From Streptomyces sp. QL37 (GTDB lineage Bacteria; Actinomycetota; Actinomycetes; Streptomycetales; Streptomycetaceae): a DNA stretch of 64,000 nt. The translations under genes and the position numbers were made by a program. Under the pieces are notes generated by a model. That model was not told where the DNA came from and searched no databases. It worked only from the letters and a program-made list of their open reading frames with translations. Shown piece by piece: positions 48,937 to 58,489 of this stretch. How positions within the stretch are numbered: position 1 is the first letter of the stretch; each line of letters begins with the position of its first letter. The stretch is taken from positions 8,331,765 to 8,395,764 of the forward strand of contig NZ_PTJS01000001.1 of assembly GCF_002941025.1 (NCBI RefSeq), read 5' to 3'.

Positions 48937-50358
48937 TCATGCCTCGACGCGGGCCACCAACACGCAGGCATCGTCGAGCCGTTCGGCAGATCCGAGCTCC
49001 TCGACCACGGCCCGTACGCAGTCCTGCGCCGTGCGGGCCTGTGCGAGCCGAGGCGCCAGCCCCAGAAGCATGTCCGGGCCGCCGCTCCGGTCCGTCAGTC
49101 CGCCGGTGTGCAGTACGAGAACATCGCCCGGCAGCAGGTCCACCTGGTCCTGCTCGTAGGTGACTCCGGATGCCGCCCCGAGGAGCACTCCGTCCGGCGC
49201 CGGCAGCGGACGTCCCACTCCGTCGCGGAACAGCAGCGGCGCGGGGTGCCCTGCCTGTGCCCAGGCCAGCGTGCCGGTCGCCGGGTCGAAGCGGCAGCAC
49301 ACGGCGCTGCCCAGGGCGGGCTGTGCCGAGCACTCGATCAGCTGGTTCAGATGGCCCATGACCGGCCCGGGGTCGACGCCTGCCACGGCCATGCCGCGCA
49401 GCGCGCCGAGCAGCATCGCCATGGCCGAGGTGGCCGGGATCCCGTGGCCGGTGAGGTCACCGACCGTGAGCAGGGTCCTTCCGTCCGGGAGTGGCAGCGC
49501 GTCGTACCAGTCGCCGCCGATGAGGTCGCTCGACCCCGAGGGCAGGTAATGCGCGGCGATGTCCAAACCGCTCGCGCCCTGACCGGGTATCGGCAGCGAG
49601 CCGCGCCACGGCGGAAGCACGGCCTCCTGGAGTTCCACCGCCATCCGGTGCTCGGCCCGGGCCATCTGTTCCTGCCGCCGCAAGGTGTCCCGTGTCCTGC
49701 CCACGAGGTGCTGGCTGCGCCGCAGCCTGCTCACGTCGCGCAGGACCGCCCACATGGATGCCGTGCAGCCGTCCGCGTCGAGAACGGGTTCGCCCATCAT
49801 GTGCAGCGTGCGCATGCCGCCGTCGGGCAGCAGGATCCGGAATTCGCCGTCTATCGGCCGCCCGTCCACCAGGCAGTCGGTCACCATCGACGTCAGGAGA
49901 GGCTGGTCCTCCGCGAGGAGCACGGACGGCAGCTCGTCCAGGGACAGCCCTCCTGCCCCCCGGTCCCTGCCGAAGATCTGGTAGAGCTCGTCGGACCAGC
50001 TGACCTCGTCCGTGAGCAGGTTCCACTCGGCGCTGCCCACCCTGCTGAGGAGTGAACCGGTCGGCGGCTCGGCCGACGCGGGGAGGCGTTCTCCTACGGG
50101 CTCCGCGGCCGTGGCATCGGGGATGCCGTCCCTCAGCTGTCCCAGGTGCTCGCCGAGGTCGTCGAGCTGATGGACGGCAAGGTCGCAGAGCGCCCGCTGC
50201 CAGCGCTGCTGCGGGTCGTCGTCGTCGATCACGGAGGTGTCGCGCCGGACCGCGTCCACGTCACCGCGCAGCAGCCGGGTCCGATCGATCAGGGCATCGA
50301 CGGCGTCCCGCTCGGGGGGTTGTGGGGCGGGGCGGTCCGCAAACAGATGGGACGGCAT
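48937..50358 (-). CDS. PAS-domain PP2C (SpoIIE-type) serine phosphatase
   Basis: 473 residues. An N-terminal region of ~130 residues of unknown fold is followed by a PAS domain (EWNLLTDEVSWSDELYQIFG). A helical linker comes next, then a SpoIIE phosphatase domain with metal-binding Asp residues in IGGDWYDALPLPDG and VGDLTGHG, and a final LDDACVLVARV. Such proteins dephosphorylate anti-anti-sigma factors; no kinase partner is adjacent. CGGAG supports the ATG at 50358; the frame is open upstream for another 470 bases without coding character. Confidence 0.9.
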   Translation of the reverse strand: MPSHLFADRPAPQPPERDAVDALIDRTRLLRGDVDAVRRDTSVIDDDDPQQRWQRALCDLAVHQLDDLGEHLGQLRDGIPDATAAEPVGERLPASAEPPTGSLLSRVGSAEWNLLTDEVSWSDELYQIFGRDRGAGGLSLDELPSVLLAEDQPLLTSMVTDCLVDGRPIDGEFRILLPDGGMRTLHMMGEPVLDADGCTASMWAVLRDVSRLRRSQHLVGRTRDTLRRQEQMARAEHRMAVELQEAVLPPWRGSLPIPGQGASGLDIAAHYLPSGSSDLIGGDWYDALPLPDGRTLLTVGDLTGHGIPATSAMAMLLGALRGMAVAGVDPGPVMGHLNQLIECSAQPALGSAVCCRFDPATGTLAWAQAGHPAPLLFRDGVGRPLPAPDGVLLGAASGVTYEQDQVDLLPGDVLVLHTGGLTDRSGGPDMLLGLAPRLAQARTAQDCVRAVVEELGSAERLDDACVLVARVEA

Positions 50359-50879
50359 CTGGTACTCCGATACAGGCGGCACGGCCGGTTCGTGGGGGTG
50401 GACCGAACACGACTGTTGCACACGCTGCGTGGCCCCGTAAGGGGTTTGGCAACACTCGATACGTTCTTGCTTCCGGCATATGCCATCGGCTGGGTGGAGC
50501 GAGGGTCCGCCGAACACCCTTGCCCCTGGCGGGGAGTTGACGCAAGTCGCCGGGCGTGGGCCGCTCGGTGTGCGCCCGCGCGTGCGACCCGCACGGCTCG
50601 CACCGGCCGGGATCTGGGCATATGCGGAGGCGTGGGAGGCGTGGCTCAGCGGTGTGTGTCGCCGGCGCCGTCGTGGAGTCGATTCGATGTTCGGAGGTGT
50701 GGCCGCGTGTGCGTCGGCCGTCCGTTCGAGATCCAGGTGCGGGGTGAGTCGGCGGCCCGGCGTCCAGGGTGTCCGGCGGGGGAATGGTGGCGCGTGCGTT
50801 CGTGTTGTGCGAACCAGAAACGAAAACGACACCCATTCCCACTCGGGGAGTGAGGTCGGAACACCTGTCTGGAGGCCTC
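50359..50879. other. 520-base intergenic region between phosphatase and rpmG
   Basis: No gene was recognised. All long frames here look like compositional artefacts. It holds both divergent promoters. Minor features are a GGCATATGCC palindrome (50475-50484) and GAAAACGA (50822-50829), a possible half-site for Zur, without a matching second half. Confidence 0.5.
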
Positions 50880-51044
50880 ATGGCGCGCAGTGAGACCAGG
50901 CCTGTCGTCCTGCTCCGGTCCACCGCCGGAACCGGGCACACCTATGTGACGCGGAAGAGCAGGCGTAACAACCCCGACCGGCTGGAACTGCGGAAGTTCG
51001 ACCCGGCCGCAGGGCGTCATGTCACATTCCGTGAGGCCCGCTGA
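50880..51044 (+). CDS. rpmG: 50S ribosomal protein L33, cysteine-free form
   Basis: 54 residues: [19 protein letters not shown] followed by the typical [21 protein letters not shown]. The zinc-binding CxxC pairs of the canonical form are absent, so this is the zinc-independent paralogue. Such paralogues are usually induced under zinc shortage by loss of Zur repression. TGGAGG precedes the ATG. Confidence 0.93.
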   Translation: MARSETRPVVLLRSTAGTGHTYVTRKSRRNNPDRLELRKFDPAAGRHVTFREAR

Positions 51045-51149
51045 GGAACGGCTGCATCACCTTCCGGCAGCCGTGGGTGCACCTGGCCTGCGAGGTCGTG
51101 GTCTGGATCACACCGCAGGGGGCGGATTCACGGGAACACCGGGTGGTGG

Positions 51150-51257
51150 TTTATCGTTCATCTATACGTCGGGGTGAGCGGCTGAAAGCCGCCGGGCGGT
51201 AGTCCGCCCCCCGCACACAAGCCGCCCCGGCTGGATTCCCCCGATCCGGCCGGGGCT
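51150..51257 (+). ncRNA. Candidate structured small RNA, 6C-RNA-like
   Basis: Three hairpins follow each other: GCGGCT/AGCCGC (51178-51192, GAA loop), GGGCGG/CCGCCC (51194-51209), and a 13-pair stem (51224-51236 with 51244-51256; one G-T wobble) followed by TCTCCTTC. Runs of six and five cytosines occur at 51207-51212 and in the last loop. This resembles the actinobacterial 6C RNA family, but I cannot confirm the family. The extent of the RNA is a guess; the last hairpin is probably its terminator. Confidence 0.5.
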
Positions 51258-51334
51258 TCTCCTTCGCCCGTGCCCCGCCCGCTGTGCGGTCTCGTGCCGC
51301 TGCCGGTCACCGGCCCGCACGGGCCGGCCCTTGC

Positions 51335-51835
51335 TCACATGGTCTGCGTGAGATCCGCCGCGTAGTGCTCGATGGCGGGCCGGTACCGCTGGACGCGCGG
51401 GCTGTCGCTCGTGGACGCCAGCAGGCGCAGCAGGAGTTGCATCGCCTCGTGGTGCTCGCCGGTGTTGAACAGAGCCATGGAAAGAAAAGTCCTCAGCGCC
51501 CCGTCGTCCGGGAATTCCGACACACCGCGCCTGAGCGTCTCGACGGCTTGACCGAACCTGCCCAGAACACGGTAGGTGCTGCCGAGACCCAGCAGTGCGC
51601 CCCGGCGCTCCTCCTCGGTCAGGCCGTCACCCTGAAGACTCCGCTCGTAGTACGGGACGGCCTCGGCCTCCAGGCCGAGCACATCGTGGACCCAGGCGGT
51701 CTGATAGGCGACGTCCGCCGCGTCGGGGAACGAGGCGGTGAGGGAGAGGAGGCGTTCCCTGGCCTGTTCGGGGTGGCCTTCTTCTCGCAGCCGCACTGCT
51801 TCCGCCAGCAGTTCGTCCTTCTTCTGTGCGCTCAT
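51335..51835 (-). CDS. Tetratricopeptide-repeat protein
   Basis: 166 residues with three to four TPR-like helical pairs (AGEHHEAMQLLLRLL; LGRFGQAVETLRRGVSEFP; EEGHPEQARERLLSLTASFP). No catalytic domain or export signal. Probably a protein-interaction adaptor; partner unknown. MSAQKKDELLAEA at 51835 is the likely start, with an in-frame ATG two codons earlier. Confidence 0.8.
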   Translation of the reverse strand: MSAQKKDELLAEAVRLREEGHPEQARERLLSLTASFPDAADVAYQTAWVHDVLGLEAEAVPYYERSLQGDGLTEEERRGALLGLGSTYRVLGRFGQAVETLRRGVSEFPDDGALRTFLSMALFNTGEHHEAMQLLLRLLASTSDSPRVQRYRPAIEHYAADLTQTM

Positions 51836-51895
51836 GCGCACATGGTCGCACCCGACCGGGGTGTGGCCGACGGGGTTGGGGGCATCCGTTCCGCC

Positions 51896-52669
51896 ATGAC
51901 AGCAGAGGCGGATCGTAGTGCACGACGCAGAGGTATGGGGAATCTACTGCTGCGCGCGGCGGTACTCGCGGCGGCGTTCGTGGCCCTTGTGGCCTTCTCC
52001 GTGGTCCTGGCGAAGGTGACGCTCACACCGTCACCCGCGTCGGAGGACCTTGTGACGTCCAATCTGAAGCCGGGGCGGTCCCTGCGGCAGTACGCGGAGG
52101 ACTACACGTTTCTCGCAGCGTGCAAACAGGCGGGCGGGAACCTTCTGCTGGGCGCTCCGTTCGGCGTGCTGCTCCCGATCCTGGTGCCGCGTCGTCTCCG
52201 GATGCTCCGGATGACCGTGCTCACCGTGCTGGTCATGGCGGTCGTCGAACTCGCACAGGGCGCGCTCGTGGCGGGACGGGCCTTCGACATCGACGACGTG
52301 ATCCTCAATACGACCGGCGCGCTGCTGGGGTACGCGATCATTGGGCGACGCGTCAGCCACCGCTACCACGCGCTCTCGGACGAGCCGGCCGCGGCGGACG
52401 AGGCGAAGCCCGGGCCGCGGACGCCTGCCGGGACCGGGCCGGCCGCCAAGTCCGGTGCCGCGTCGAAAACCGGGAACGGGACGAAGCCCGGTGCCGCGTC
52501 GAAGGCCGGGACCAAGGCGAAGGCCGCCGGCAGGCCCGCGTCCGGCACCGCCGCACGGCGGAGCGCGTCCGCGCCTGTGACTCGCGGACGCGCTCTGCTC
52601 GACAGGTGGCGCAGCCGGCGGGAGGGCCCGGGCGGGGGAGCGCCCGGAGCCCGCCGGCGCGGAGCCTAG
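51896..52669 (+). CDS. VanZ-like membrane protein with basic low-complexity tail
   Basis: 257 residues. The first ~150 form a VanZ-like domain with three or four membrane helices (LLRAAVLAAAFVALVAFSVVLA) and the motif FDIDDVILNTTGALLGYA. The last ~95 are a Lys/Ala/Gly/Pro-rich tail with repeated KPGAASK units. VanZ relatives are linked to glycopeptide tolerance, but function here is unproven. An alternative ATG at 51935 has AGAGG close by. Its TAG stop shares CTAG with the convergent cellulase stop. Confidence 0.82.
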   Translation: MTAEADRSARRRGMGNLLLRAAVLAAAFVALVAFSVVLAKVTLTPSPASEDLVTSNLKPGRSLRQYAEDYTFLAACKQAGGNLLLGAPFGVLLPILVPRRLRMLRMTVLTVLVMAVVELAQGALVAGRAFDIDDVILNTTGALLGYAIIGRRVSHRYHALSDEPAAADEAKPGPRTPAGTGPAAKSGAASKTGNGTKPGAASKAGTKAKAAGRPASGTAARRSASAPVTRGRALLDRWRSRREGPGGGAPGARRRGA

Positions 52670-54420
52670 AGCGCCGGGTAGGCGTTCTTCATGAGCTCCT
52701 GGAACTGGGCGGAGAACCACTTGCCGGAGACCGGCGCGTCGGGCAGCGCTCCGGAGGGGTTGTTGCCGTTGCGGACGTTACCGGTGTAGGTCGGGTCGCA
52801 CATCCGGTCGAAGCCCTTGCCCTCGTCGTTCGGGATCTCCTTGCTGGAGCCGTCCGACTCCCCCGGCGGCTTCATCCAGACGTACGCGTCGATACCCGCG
52901 GCGGGCGCTGCCTGCGGCCGTTCGCCGAGACCGGCTCCGGCCTGGTTGCACCAGTTCCCCAGGTGGAGGCGGCGGTCGTAGCGGCCGCCGTTCACATAGG
53001 TGTCGACGGTGGTGCTCGCACCCGGTCCGGTCGGCCTGTTCGCGCCGCCCCAGCCGTTGCGGGAGGTGTCGATCAGCATGCCGATGTCGGAGTTGAAGCC
53101 GACCGAGACCAGCTCGTTGCGGAAGGCCTGGGCGAAGGACTGCTCGTCCGTGTAGCGGTTCCAGTCGACCCACTTCGACTGACGCACGGACGTGCCGTTG
53201 ACGGAGTCGTCGATGGAGAAGTGATCCTCCGTCGTCGCACCGTAGTTGGCCGTGTTGGTGATGAAGCCGTGCACGTCGTTGACGGTCGCGCCCTCGGTCG
53301 TCGCCGCCTCCTTGAAGAGGTCGGCCGACGGGCCGAAGTTGTCGTCCCAGCCGATCCAGCCGTGGTGCCCCGCGTCGATGTAGTTGTAGACGTTCGGCGC
53401 GTCACCGAGCTTGTTGAGCGCGTAGCCGACGCCCTTCTGGTAGTTGCCGTTGGCCTTCATCACGTCGCAGTTCGGGGTGGCGGTGGGCCGGCTGCCGGTG
53501 TTGGTGACGAGGTTCGGCAGCGAGTCGATCTCGACGGTGGTGACGATGCGCAGACCCGCGTACTTCTCATCGGCGAGGACGGCCGCGATCGGGTCGATGT
53601 ACTCGGTCTTGTAGCGGTCGATCTCGGTGGGGCCGAGCTCACCGTTGGAGGCGAGCGCCGCGCAGTCACGTCCGGGCAGGTTGTAGATGACGAGCTGGAC
53701 GACGAGTTCGCCGGAGCCCTTCTGGGTGAGGGCTTCGTCGAGGTGGTCACGCAGGCCCATTCCGCCGTTGGCGCCCTCGATGGCGGCGATGCGGTCGAGC
53801 CAGACACCCGTCGGCTGGTCGGCGATCCGGCTGCCCCCCGGTTCGGCGGCGGCGTTGGCCGACCACTCCGGGTTGACGTAGACCTTGGCGCCCTCGTACG
53901 GGTTGTTCACCTTGCTGCCGGCGGGCGGATCGGTGGGCGGGTCGGTCGGGTCCGGCGGGTCGGTCGGTCCGGTGGTTCCTCCGTCACAGGTGACGCCGTT
54001 CAGCTTGAACGTCGCGGGCACGGTGCTGTTGCCGTTCCCGGTCGCGTTGAAGCCGAAGGTGGCTGAGGACCCGGTGGCCAGCGCGGCGTTGTAACCGGCG
54101 TCCTTCGCGGTGACGGCGGTGCCGCTCTGCGAGACGGTGGCGTTCCAGCCCTGGCTGACCTTCTCACCGCCGGCGAACGACCACTGCAGCTGCCAGCCGG
54201 AAACGGCGTCGCCCAGGTTCTTGACGGTCACCGAAGCGGTGAGACCCCCGTTCCACTGGTTCTGGATCTTGTAGTCGACGGAGCAGCCTGCCGCCGCTGC
54301 GGCGGAGGTTCCGAAGGGTGCCACCGCGGCGGCGGATCCCGCGGCTGCGGCGACGAGTGCTCCCGCGGCTATGAGCGCCGTTCGGGATCGGCGCAGGGTG
54401 GTGCGGCTCGTGCGGCTCAT
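52666..54420 (-). CDS. Secreted GH6 cellobiohydrolase with N-terminal CBM2
   Basis: 584 residues: signal peptide (1-44), CBM2 (about 46-146), a Pro/Thr/Asp linker (TGPTDPPDPTDPP), then the GH6 domain. GH6 landmarks are VIYNLPGRDCAA with the catalytic Asp, then YIDAGHHGWIGW, and DAYVWMKPPGESDGSS near the end. The length suits the exo-acting bacterial type that works from the non-reducing ends of cellulose. It is divergent from the GH48 enzyme, a synergistic partner working from the other chain end. Confidence 0.94.
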   Translation of the reverse strand: MSRTSRTTLRRSRTALIAAGALVAAAAGSAAAVAPFGTSAAAAAGCSVDYKIQNQWNGGLTASVTVKNLGDAVSGWQLQWSFAGGEKVSQGWNATVSQSGTAVTAKDAGYNAALATGSSATFGFNATGNGNSTVPATFKLNGVTCDGGTTGPTDPPDPTDPPTDPPAGSKVNNPYEGAKVYVNPEWSANAAAEPGGSRIADQPTGVWLDRIAAIEGANGGMGLRDHLDEALTQKGSGELVVQLVIYNLPGRDCAALASNGELGPTEIDRYKTEYIDPIAAVLADEKYAGLRIVTTVEIDSLPNLVTNTGSRPTATPNCDVMKANGNYQKGVGYALNKLGDAPNVYNYIDAGHHGWIGWDDNFGPSADLFKEAATTEGATVNDVHGFITNTANYGATTEDHFSIDDSVNGTSVRQSKWVDWNRYTDEQSFAQAFRNELVSVGFNSDIGMLIDTSRNGWGGANRPTGPGASTTVDTYVNGGRYDRRLHLGNWCNQAGAGLGERPQAAPAAGIDAYVWMKPPGESDGSSKEIPNDEGKGFDRMCDPTYTGNVRNGNNPSGALPDAPVSGKWFSAQFQELMKNAYPAL

Positions 54421-54435
54421 ACGAATTCCGTTTCC

Positions 54436-55049
54436 TCAGCTGTCGAGGGCGCGCGGGTGATCACGCAGCCCGATTCCGTACGGGGTGGGGATACCGTCGT
54501 AGTCGCTGATCAAGGACGGGGCGCCGGAGCGGTGCCAGGTGGTCCCAGGTCCGTCCAGGAGGAGGGTCTCTGGTCGACGAACCCTGCGCGACCCGGCCCG
54601 GACGGGCCGATGGGGGCAGCGTTCTGACCGAACTCGCACGGGGCGAGGGGGACTTCGGTCCGACCGGTGCGAGCGGAGAGTCGGGTGCTCCTCGTTCACA
54701 CCATGTGTTCGTGTTCAGGCCAAGCCGGTACTCCTCGTCGGGGGGCACAGGGGCGGTACGGGTTCCGGCCGACGCCCGTCGGCACGGAGGCGTGCTCGAC
54801 CAGCTCCGGGGCCGGGAAGCCCGTTGCGGAGCCCGCATCGATCGCGTGAGTCCCGTTCAGGCCGTCGCCGGCCTCGGTGTCCGATCCCCGGAAACCGCCG
54901 GCCCGATGCTGCGCGGTGCTGTTCTCCACCGTGCGTACGAGGGCGGATCCGGAAGCCGTAGCCGTGGCCGGGAGGGCGTTTCCGGCCACGCCGAGCGCTG
55001 CTCCGGGGAGCAGTCTGAACAGGTGCGACACGTGCGGGGGGTGAAGCAT
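54436..55049 (-). pseudogene. Remnant of a secreted-protein gene, possibly a cellulase
   Basis: An ATG at 55049 with AAGGAG at ideal spacing opens a frame with a signal-peptide-like start (LFRLLPGAALGVAGNALPATATA), but it drifts into non-coding sequence and stops at 54696. In another frame, just before 54436, is a tail YDGIPTPYGIGLRDH that resembles the C-terminus of secreted family-5-type endoglucanases. The ~350 codons expected between them are missing. I read this as a gene with its ends kept and its interior lost. The family assignment is tentative. Confidence 0.42.
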
Positions 55050-55097
55050 GAGCGACTCCTTGCAGATCGGGCGTGCCCCCTACGGCACGTCGACTGG

Positions 55098-55111
55098 TGG
55101 AACCGCTCCCA
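55098..55111. promoter_or_regulatory. Imperfect CebR-type box
   Basis: TGGAACCGCTCCCA matches the CebR consensus TGGGAGCGCTCCCA at 12 of 14 positions. It lies 50 bases before the decayed gene's start on the minus strand. Confidence 0.6.
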
Positions 55112-55120
55112 CTGGTGTGG

Positions 55121-55140
55121 CTTGACGTTAGAGCGTCAAG
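55121..55140. promoter_or_regulatory. Inverted repeat CTTGACG/CGTCAAG
   Basis: Perfect 7-base arms with a 6-base centre. Each arm contains TTGACG, so it could provide a -35 element in either direction as well as an operator. Confidence 0.4.
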
Positions 55141-55232
55141 TGGTGTCGGTCAACACACCAGTTCTCATCTCTTGGTATCGAAATAATTCGACTCTTCAAG
55201 TCTCTTGACTCTCTTTTTCCACGTCCCCATGC

Positions 55233-55246
55233 TGGGAGCGCTCCCA
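55233..55246. promoter_or_regulatory. Perfect CebR operator
   Basis: TGGGAGCGCTCCCA, the exact 14-base palindrome bound by the cellobiose-responsive LacI-family repressor CebR in Streptomyces. It lies 68 bases before the GH48 start. Confidence 0.88.
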
Positions 55247-55313
55247 CTGGTTCAAGGCTTGTGCTCAGCCCCGCACACTCCCCATGTCGCCGAGCCGCGA
55301 GGAGGTACCGCGC

Positions 55314-58265
55314 ATGCCAACGGGACGCGCACGAAGAACCTGGTTACCCGGAAGACCGCGAAGAACCGGAGCCGGAAGCCGACGGTTGTGGACGGCATCG
55401 GCAGTCGCGCTGGCCCTCCCTCTGGGGATGACCGCCGCAGCGGGCACCCCAGCCCAGGCGGCAGCCGTCCAATGCAGCGTCGACTACAAGACCAATGACT
55501 GGGGTTCGGGCTTCAGCGCCGAACTGACCGTCACCAACAGGAGCTCCACCGCGATCGACGGCTGGACCCTGAGCTACGACTACGCCGGCAACCAGAAGCT
55601 CGCCAACGGCTGGAACGGTACCTGGTCCCAGTCCGGCAGGACGGTCACCGTCAAGAACGCGAGCTGGAACGGCACCATCGCCGCCGGGGGCGCCGCCACG
55701 ACAGGCGCGCAGTTCACCTACAGCGGCACCAACACCGCGCCGTCCACCTTCGCCGTCAACGGCACGGCCTGCGTCGGCGCCCATCAGCCGCCGATCGCCG
55801 TCCTCACCAGTCCGGCGGCGGGCGCCGTCTTCTCCGCCGGAGACACGGTTCCCCTGGCCGCGACAGCCGCGGCCGCCGACGGGGCGGGGATCAGCAAGGT
55901 CGAGTTCTACGACAACACGACACTGCTGGGCACGGACACGACGTCCCCCTACACCTACAACGCCGAAGGGCTCTCGGTCGGCGGCCACTCCGTGTACGCC
56001 AGGGCGTACGACAGCCTCGGTGCCTCCGCGGAATCGACCCCGGCCGGCATCACCGTCGCAGCGGGCCCGGCCGTCGTCGCCACCCCCGCCCAACTGGGCG
56101 TGCAGCAGGGCAAGTCGGGGACCTTCGAGGTCTCGCTCTCCACCGCCCCCGCGTCGCCCGTCACCGCCACCGTGGCTCGGAGCGCCGGCAACACCGGTCT
56201 GAGCGTCACCGGTGGCGCGAGCCTCACCTTCACACCGTCGAACTGGTCGGCGCCCCAGAAGGTGACCGTCTCGGCCGACGGATCCGGCACGGGAGCCGCG
56301 ACCTTCACCGTGACGGCCCCCGGCCACACCAAGTCCGAGGTCACCGTCACCCAGCTCGCGGAGGCGAAGGAGTACGACGCCCGCTTCCTCGACCTGTACG
56401 GGAAGATCACCGACCCCGCGAACGGTTACTTCTCCTCGGAGGGCATCCCCTACCACTCCGTCGAGACGCTGATCGTGGAGGCTCCCGACCACGGACACGA
56501 GACGACGTCGGAGGCGTACAGCTATCTGATCTGGCTCCAGGCGATGTACGGGAAGCTCACCGGGGACTGGACGAAGTTCAACGGTGCGTGGGACACCATG
56601 GAGAAGTACATGATCCCCACGCACGCCGACCAGCCCACGAACTCCTTCTACAACGCGTCGAAGCCCGCCACCTACGCGCCCGAGCACGACACCCCGAACG
56701 AGTACCCGGCCGTCCTCGACGGTTCGGCGGCCTCCGGCTCGGACCCGATCGCGGCCGAACTGAAGAGCGCGTACGGCACCGACGACATCTACGGCATGCA
56801 CTGGATCCAGGACGTCGACAACGTCTACGGCTACGGCAACACGCCGGGTAAGTGCTCGGCCGGCCCCACCGAGACCGGGCCGTCGTACATCAACACCTTC
56901 CAGCGGGGATCGCAGGAGTCGGTCTGGGAGACCGTCACCCACCCCACCTGCGACAACTTCACCTACGGCGGGGACAACGGCTACCTGGACCTGTTCACCG
57001 GGGACGCCTCCTACGCCAAGCAGTGGAAGTTCACCAACGCTCCGGACGCGGACGCCCGTGCCGTACAGGCCGCCTACTGGGCGGACACCTGGGCGAAGGA
57101 GCAGGGCAAGGCCGGTGAGGTCTCCGCGACCGTCGCCAAGGCGGCGAAGATGGGCGACTACCTTCGCTACTCCATGTTCGACAAGTACTTCAAGAAGGTC
57201 GGCAACTGCGTCGGCCCGACCGCCTGCCCCGCCGGCAGCGGCAAGGACAGCGCGCACTACCTGATGTCCTGGTACTACGCCTGGGGCGGTGCCACCGACA
57301 CCTCGGCGGGCTGGTCCTGGCGGATCGGGTCCAGTCACGCCCACGGCGGCTACCAGAACCCGATGGCCGCCTACGCGCTGAGCTCCGTCGCCGACCTGAA
57401 GCCCAAGTCGGCCACGGGACAGCAGGACTGGGCCAAGAGCCTGGACCGTCAGATGGACTTCTACCAGTGGCTCCAGTCCGACGAGGGAGCCATCGCGGGT
57501 GGCGCGACCAACAGCTGGAAGGGGAGTTACGCCCAGCCGCCGGCCGGGACGCCGACCTTCTACGGCATGTTCTACGACGAGAAGCCCGTCTACCACGACC
57601 CGCCGTCCAACCAGTGGTTCGGCTTCCAGGCGTGGTCGATGGAGCGCGTCGCCGAGTACTACCACGAGTCGGGTGACGCACAGGCCAAGGCCGTACTCGA
57701 CAAGTGGGTCGACTGGGCCCTGTCCGAGACGACCATCAACCCGGACGGCACCTACCTCATGCCCTCCACCCTCAAGTGGTCCGGAGCCCCCGACACCTGG
57801 AACGCGTCGAGCCCCGGCGCGAACTCCGGACTCCACGTCACGGTCGCGGACTACACCAACGACGTCGGGGTGGCCGGTGCCTATGCCAGGACACTGACCT
57901 ACTACGCCGCCAAGTCCGGTGACGCCGAGGCGAAGGCCACGGCCGAAGGACTGCTCGACGGCATGTGGAGCCACTACCAGGACGACGCCGGGATCGCCGT
58001 TCCCGAGACCCGGGCCGACTACAACCGGTTCGACGACCCGGTGTACGTCCCGAACGGCTGGACGGGCGCGATGCCCAACGGCGACACCGTCGACAACGAC
58101 TCGACGTTCCTGTCCATCCGGTCGTTCTACGAGGACGACCCGAACTGGCCCAAGGTGCAGGCCTATCTGGACGGCGGGACCGCACCGGTCTTCACCTACC
58201 ACCGGTTCTGGGCACAGACGGATGTCGCACTGGCTCTGGGGGCGTACGCAGACCTCCTGGAGTGA
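55314..58265 (+). CDS. Secreted GH48 reducing-end cellobiohydrolase with CBM2
   Basis: 983 residues. A long basic signal peptide (to about residue 51) is followed by CBM2 (about 53-155), an Ig-like domain ([19 protein letters not shown]), a second beta-domain ([20 protein letters not shown]), then GH48 from about 350 to the end. The catalytic acid Glu is in [21 protein letters not shown] lies 7 bases before the ATG at 55314. It is a processive cellulase complementing the divergent GH6 enzyme. CebR boxes lie upstream. Confidence 0.94.
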   Translation: MPTGRARRTWLPGRPRRTGAGSRRLWTASAVALALPLGMTAAAGTPAQAAAVQCSVDYKTNDWGSGFSAELTVTNRSSTAIDGWTLSYDYAGNQKLANGWNGTWSQSGRTVTVKNASWNGTIAAGGAATTGAQFTYSGTNTAPSTFAVNGTACVGAHQPPIAVLTSPAAGAVFSAGDTVPLAATAAAADGAGISKVEFYDNTTLLGTDTTSPYTYNAEGLSVGGHSVYARAYDSLGASAESTPAGITVAAGPAVVATPAQLGVQQGKSGTFEVSLSTAPASPVTATVARSAGNTGLSVTGGASLTFTPSNWSAPQKVTVSADGSGTGAATFTVTAPGHTKSEVTVTQLAEAKEYDARFLDLYGKITDPANGYFSSEGIPYHSVETLIVEAPDHGHETTSEAYSYLIWLQAMYGKLTGDWTKFNGAWDTMEKYMIPTHADQPTNSFYNASKPATYAPEHDTPNEYPAVLDGSAASGSDPIAAELKSAYGTDDIYGMHWIQDVDNVYGYGNTPGKCSAGPTETGPSYINTFQRGSQESVWETVTHPTCDNFTYGGDNGYLDLFTGDASYAKQWKFTNAPDADARAVQAAYWADTWAKEQGKAGEVSATVAKAAKMGDYLRYSMFDKYFKKVGNCVGPTACPAGSGKDSAHYLMSWYYAWGGATDTSAGWSWRIGSSHAHGGYQNPMAAYALSSVADLKPKSATGQQDWAKSLDRQMDFYQWLQSDEGAIAGGATNSWKGSYAQPPAGTPTFYGMFYDEKPVYHDPPSNQWFGFQAWSMERVAEYYHESGDAQAKAVLDKWVDWALSETTINPDGTYLMPSTLKWSGAPDTWNASSPGANSGLHVTVADYTNDVGVAGAYARTLTYYAAKSGDAEAKATAEGLLDGMWSHYQDDAGIAVPETRADYNRFDDPVYVPNGWTGAMPNGDTVDNDSTFLSIRSFYEDDPNWPKVQAYLDGGTAPVFTYHRFWAQTDVALALGAYADLLE

Positions 58266-58280
58266 GTGACCGCACCTCCC

Positions 58281-58322
58281 GGGGATCCCGGCCGCCGGCC
58301 GCAGTCGGCGGCCGGGATCCCC
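58281..58322 (+). terminator. Long hairpin terminator after GH48
   Basis: Perfect 16-base arms (GGGGATCCCGGCCGCC and GGCGGCCGGGATCCCC) with a 10-base loop, 15 bases past the stop. Confidence 0.85.
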
Positions 58323-58487
58323 TCAGGGCGTGTGCCTGCGGCCGTCGAGAACATGACGGTCACGGCTCGCGAGCACGCAGGCCCACATCTGGGGGACGAG
58401 CAGGGCGGCGAGCGCCATGAGCGGGATGCCCCAGCCCCGTGTCGCGGCGTGGAGCGCGCCGAGACCGATGGGGCCGAGCCCGGCCAT
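58323..58487 (-). pseudogene. C-terminal remnant of an MFS (CynX-like) transporter
   Basis: About 54 codons of membrane-protein-like sequence ending in a stop: GLGPIGLGALHAATRGWGIP, then LMALAALLVPQMWACVLASR. This is the usual last helix pair and tail of CynX/NimT-type permeases. Everything upstream (about 350 codons) is missing, and the AraC remnant starts a few bases away. The two ancestral genes would have been divergent. Confidence 0.6.
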
Positions 58488-58489
58488 CG

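Noticed and set aside
50475..50484. GGCATATGCC palindrome
   Set aside because: Ten bases only, no second copy and no clear promoter relation; too weak to call a site.
50480..50893. Open plus-strand frame before rpmG
   Set aside because: Arg-rich composition, no domain, and it overlaps the rpmG ribosome site and start in another frame.
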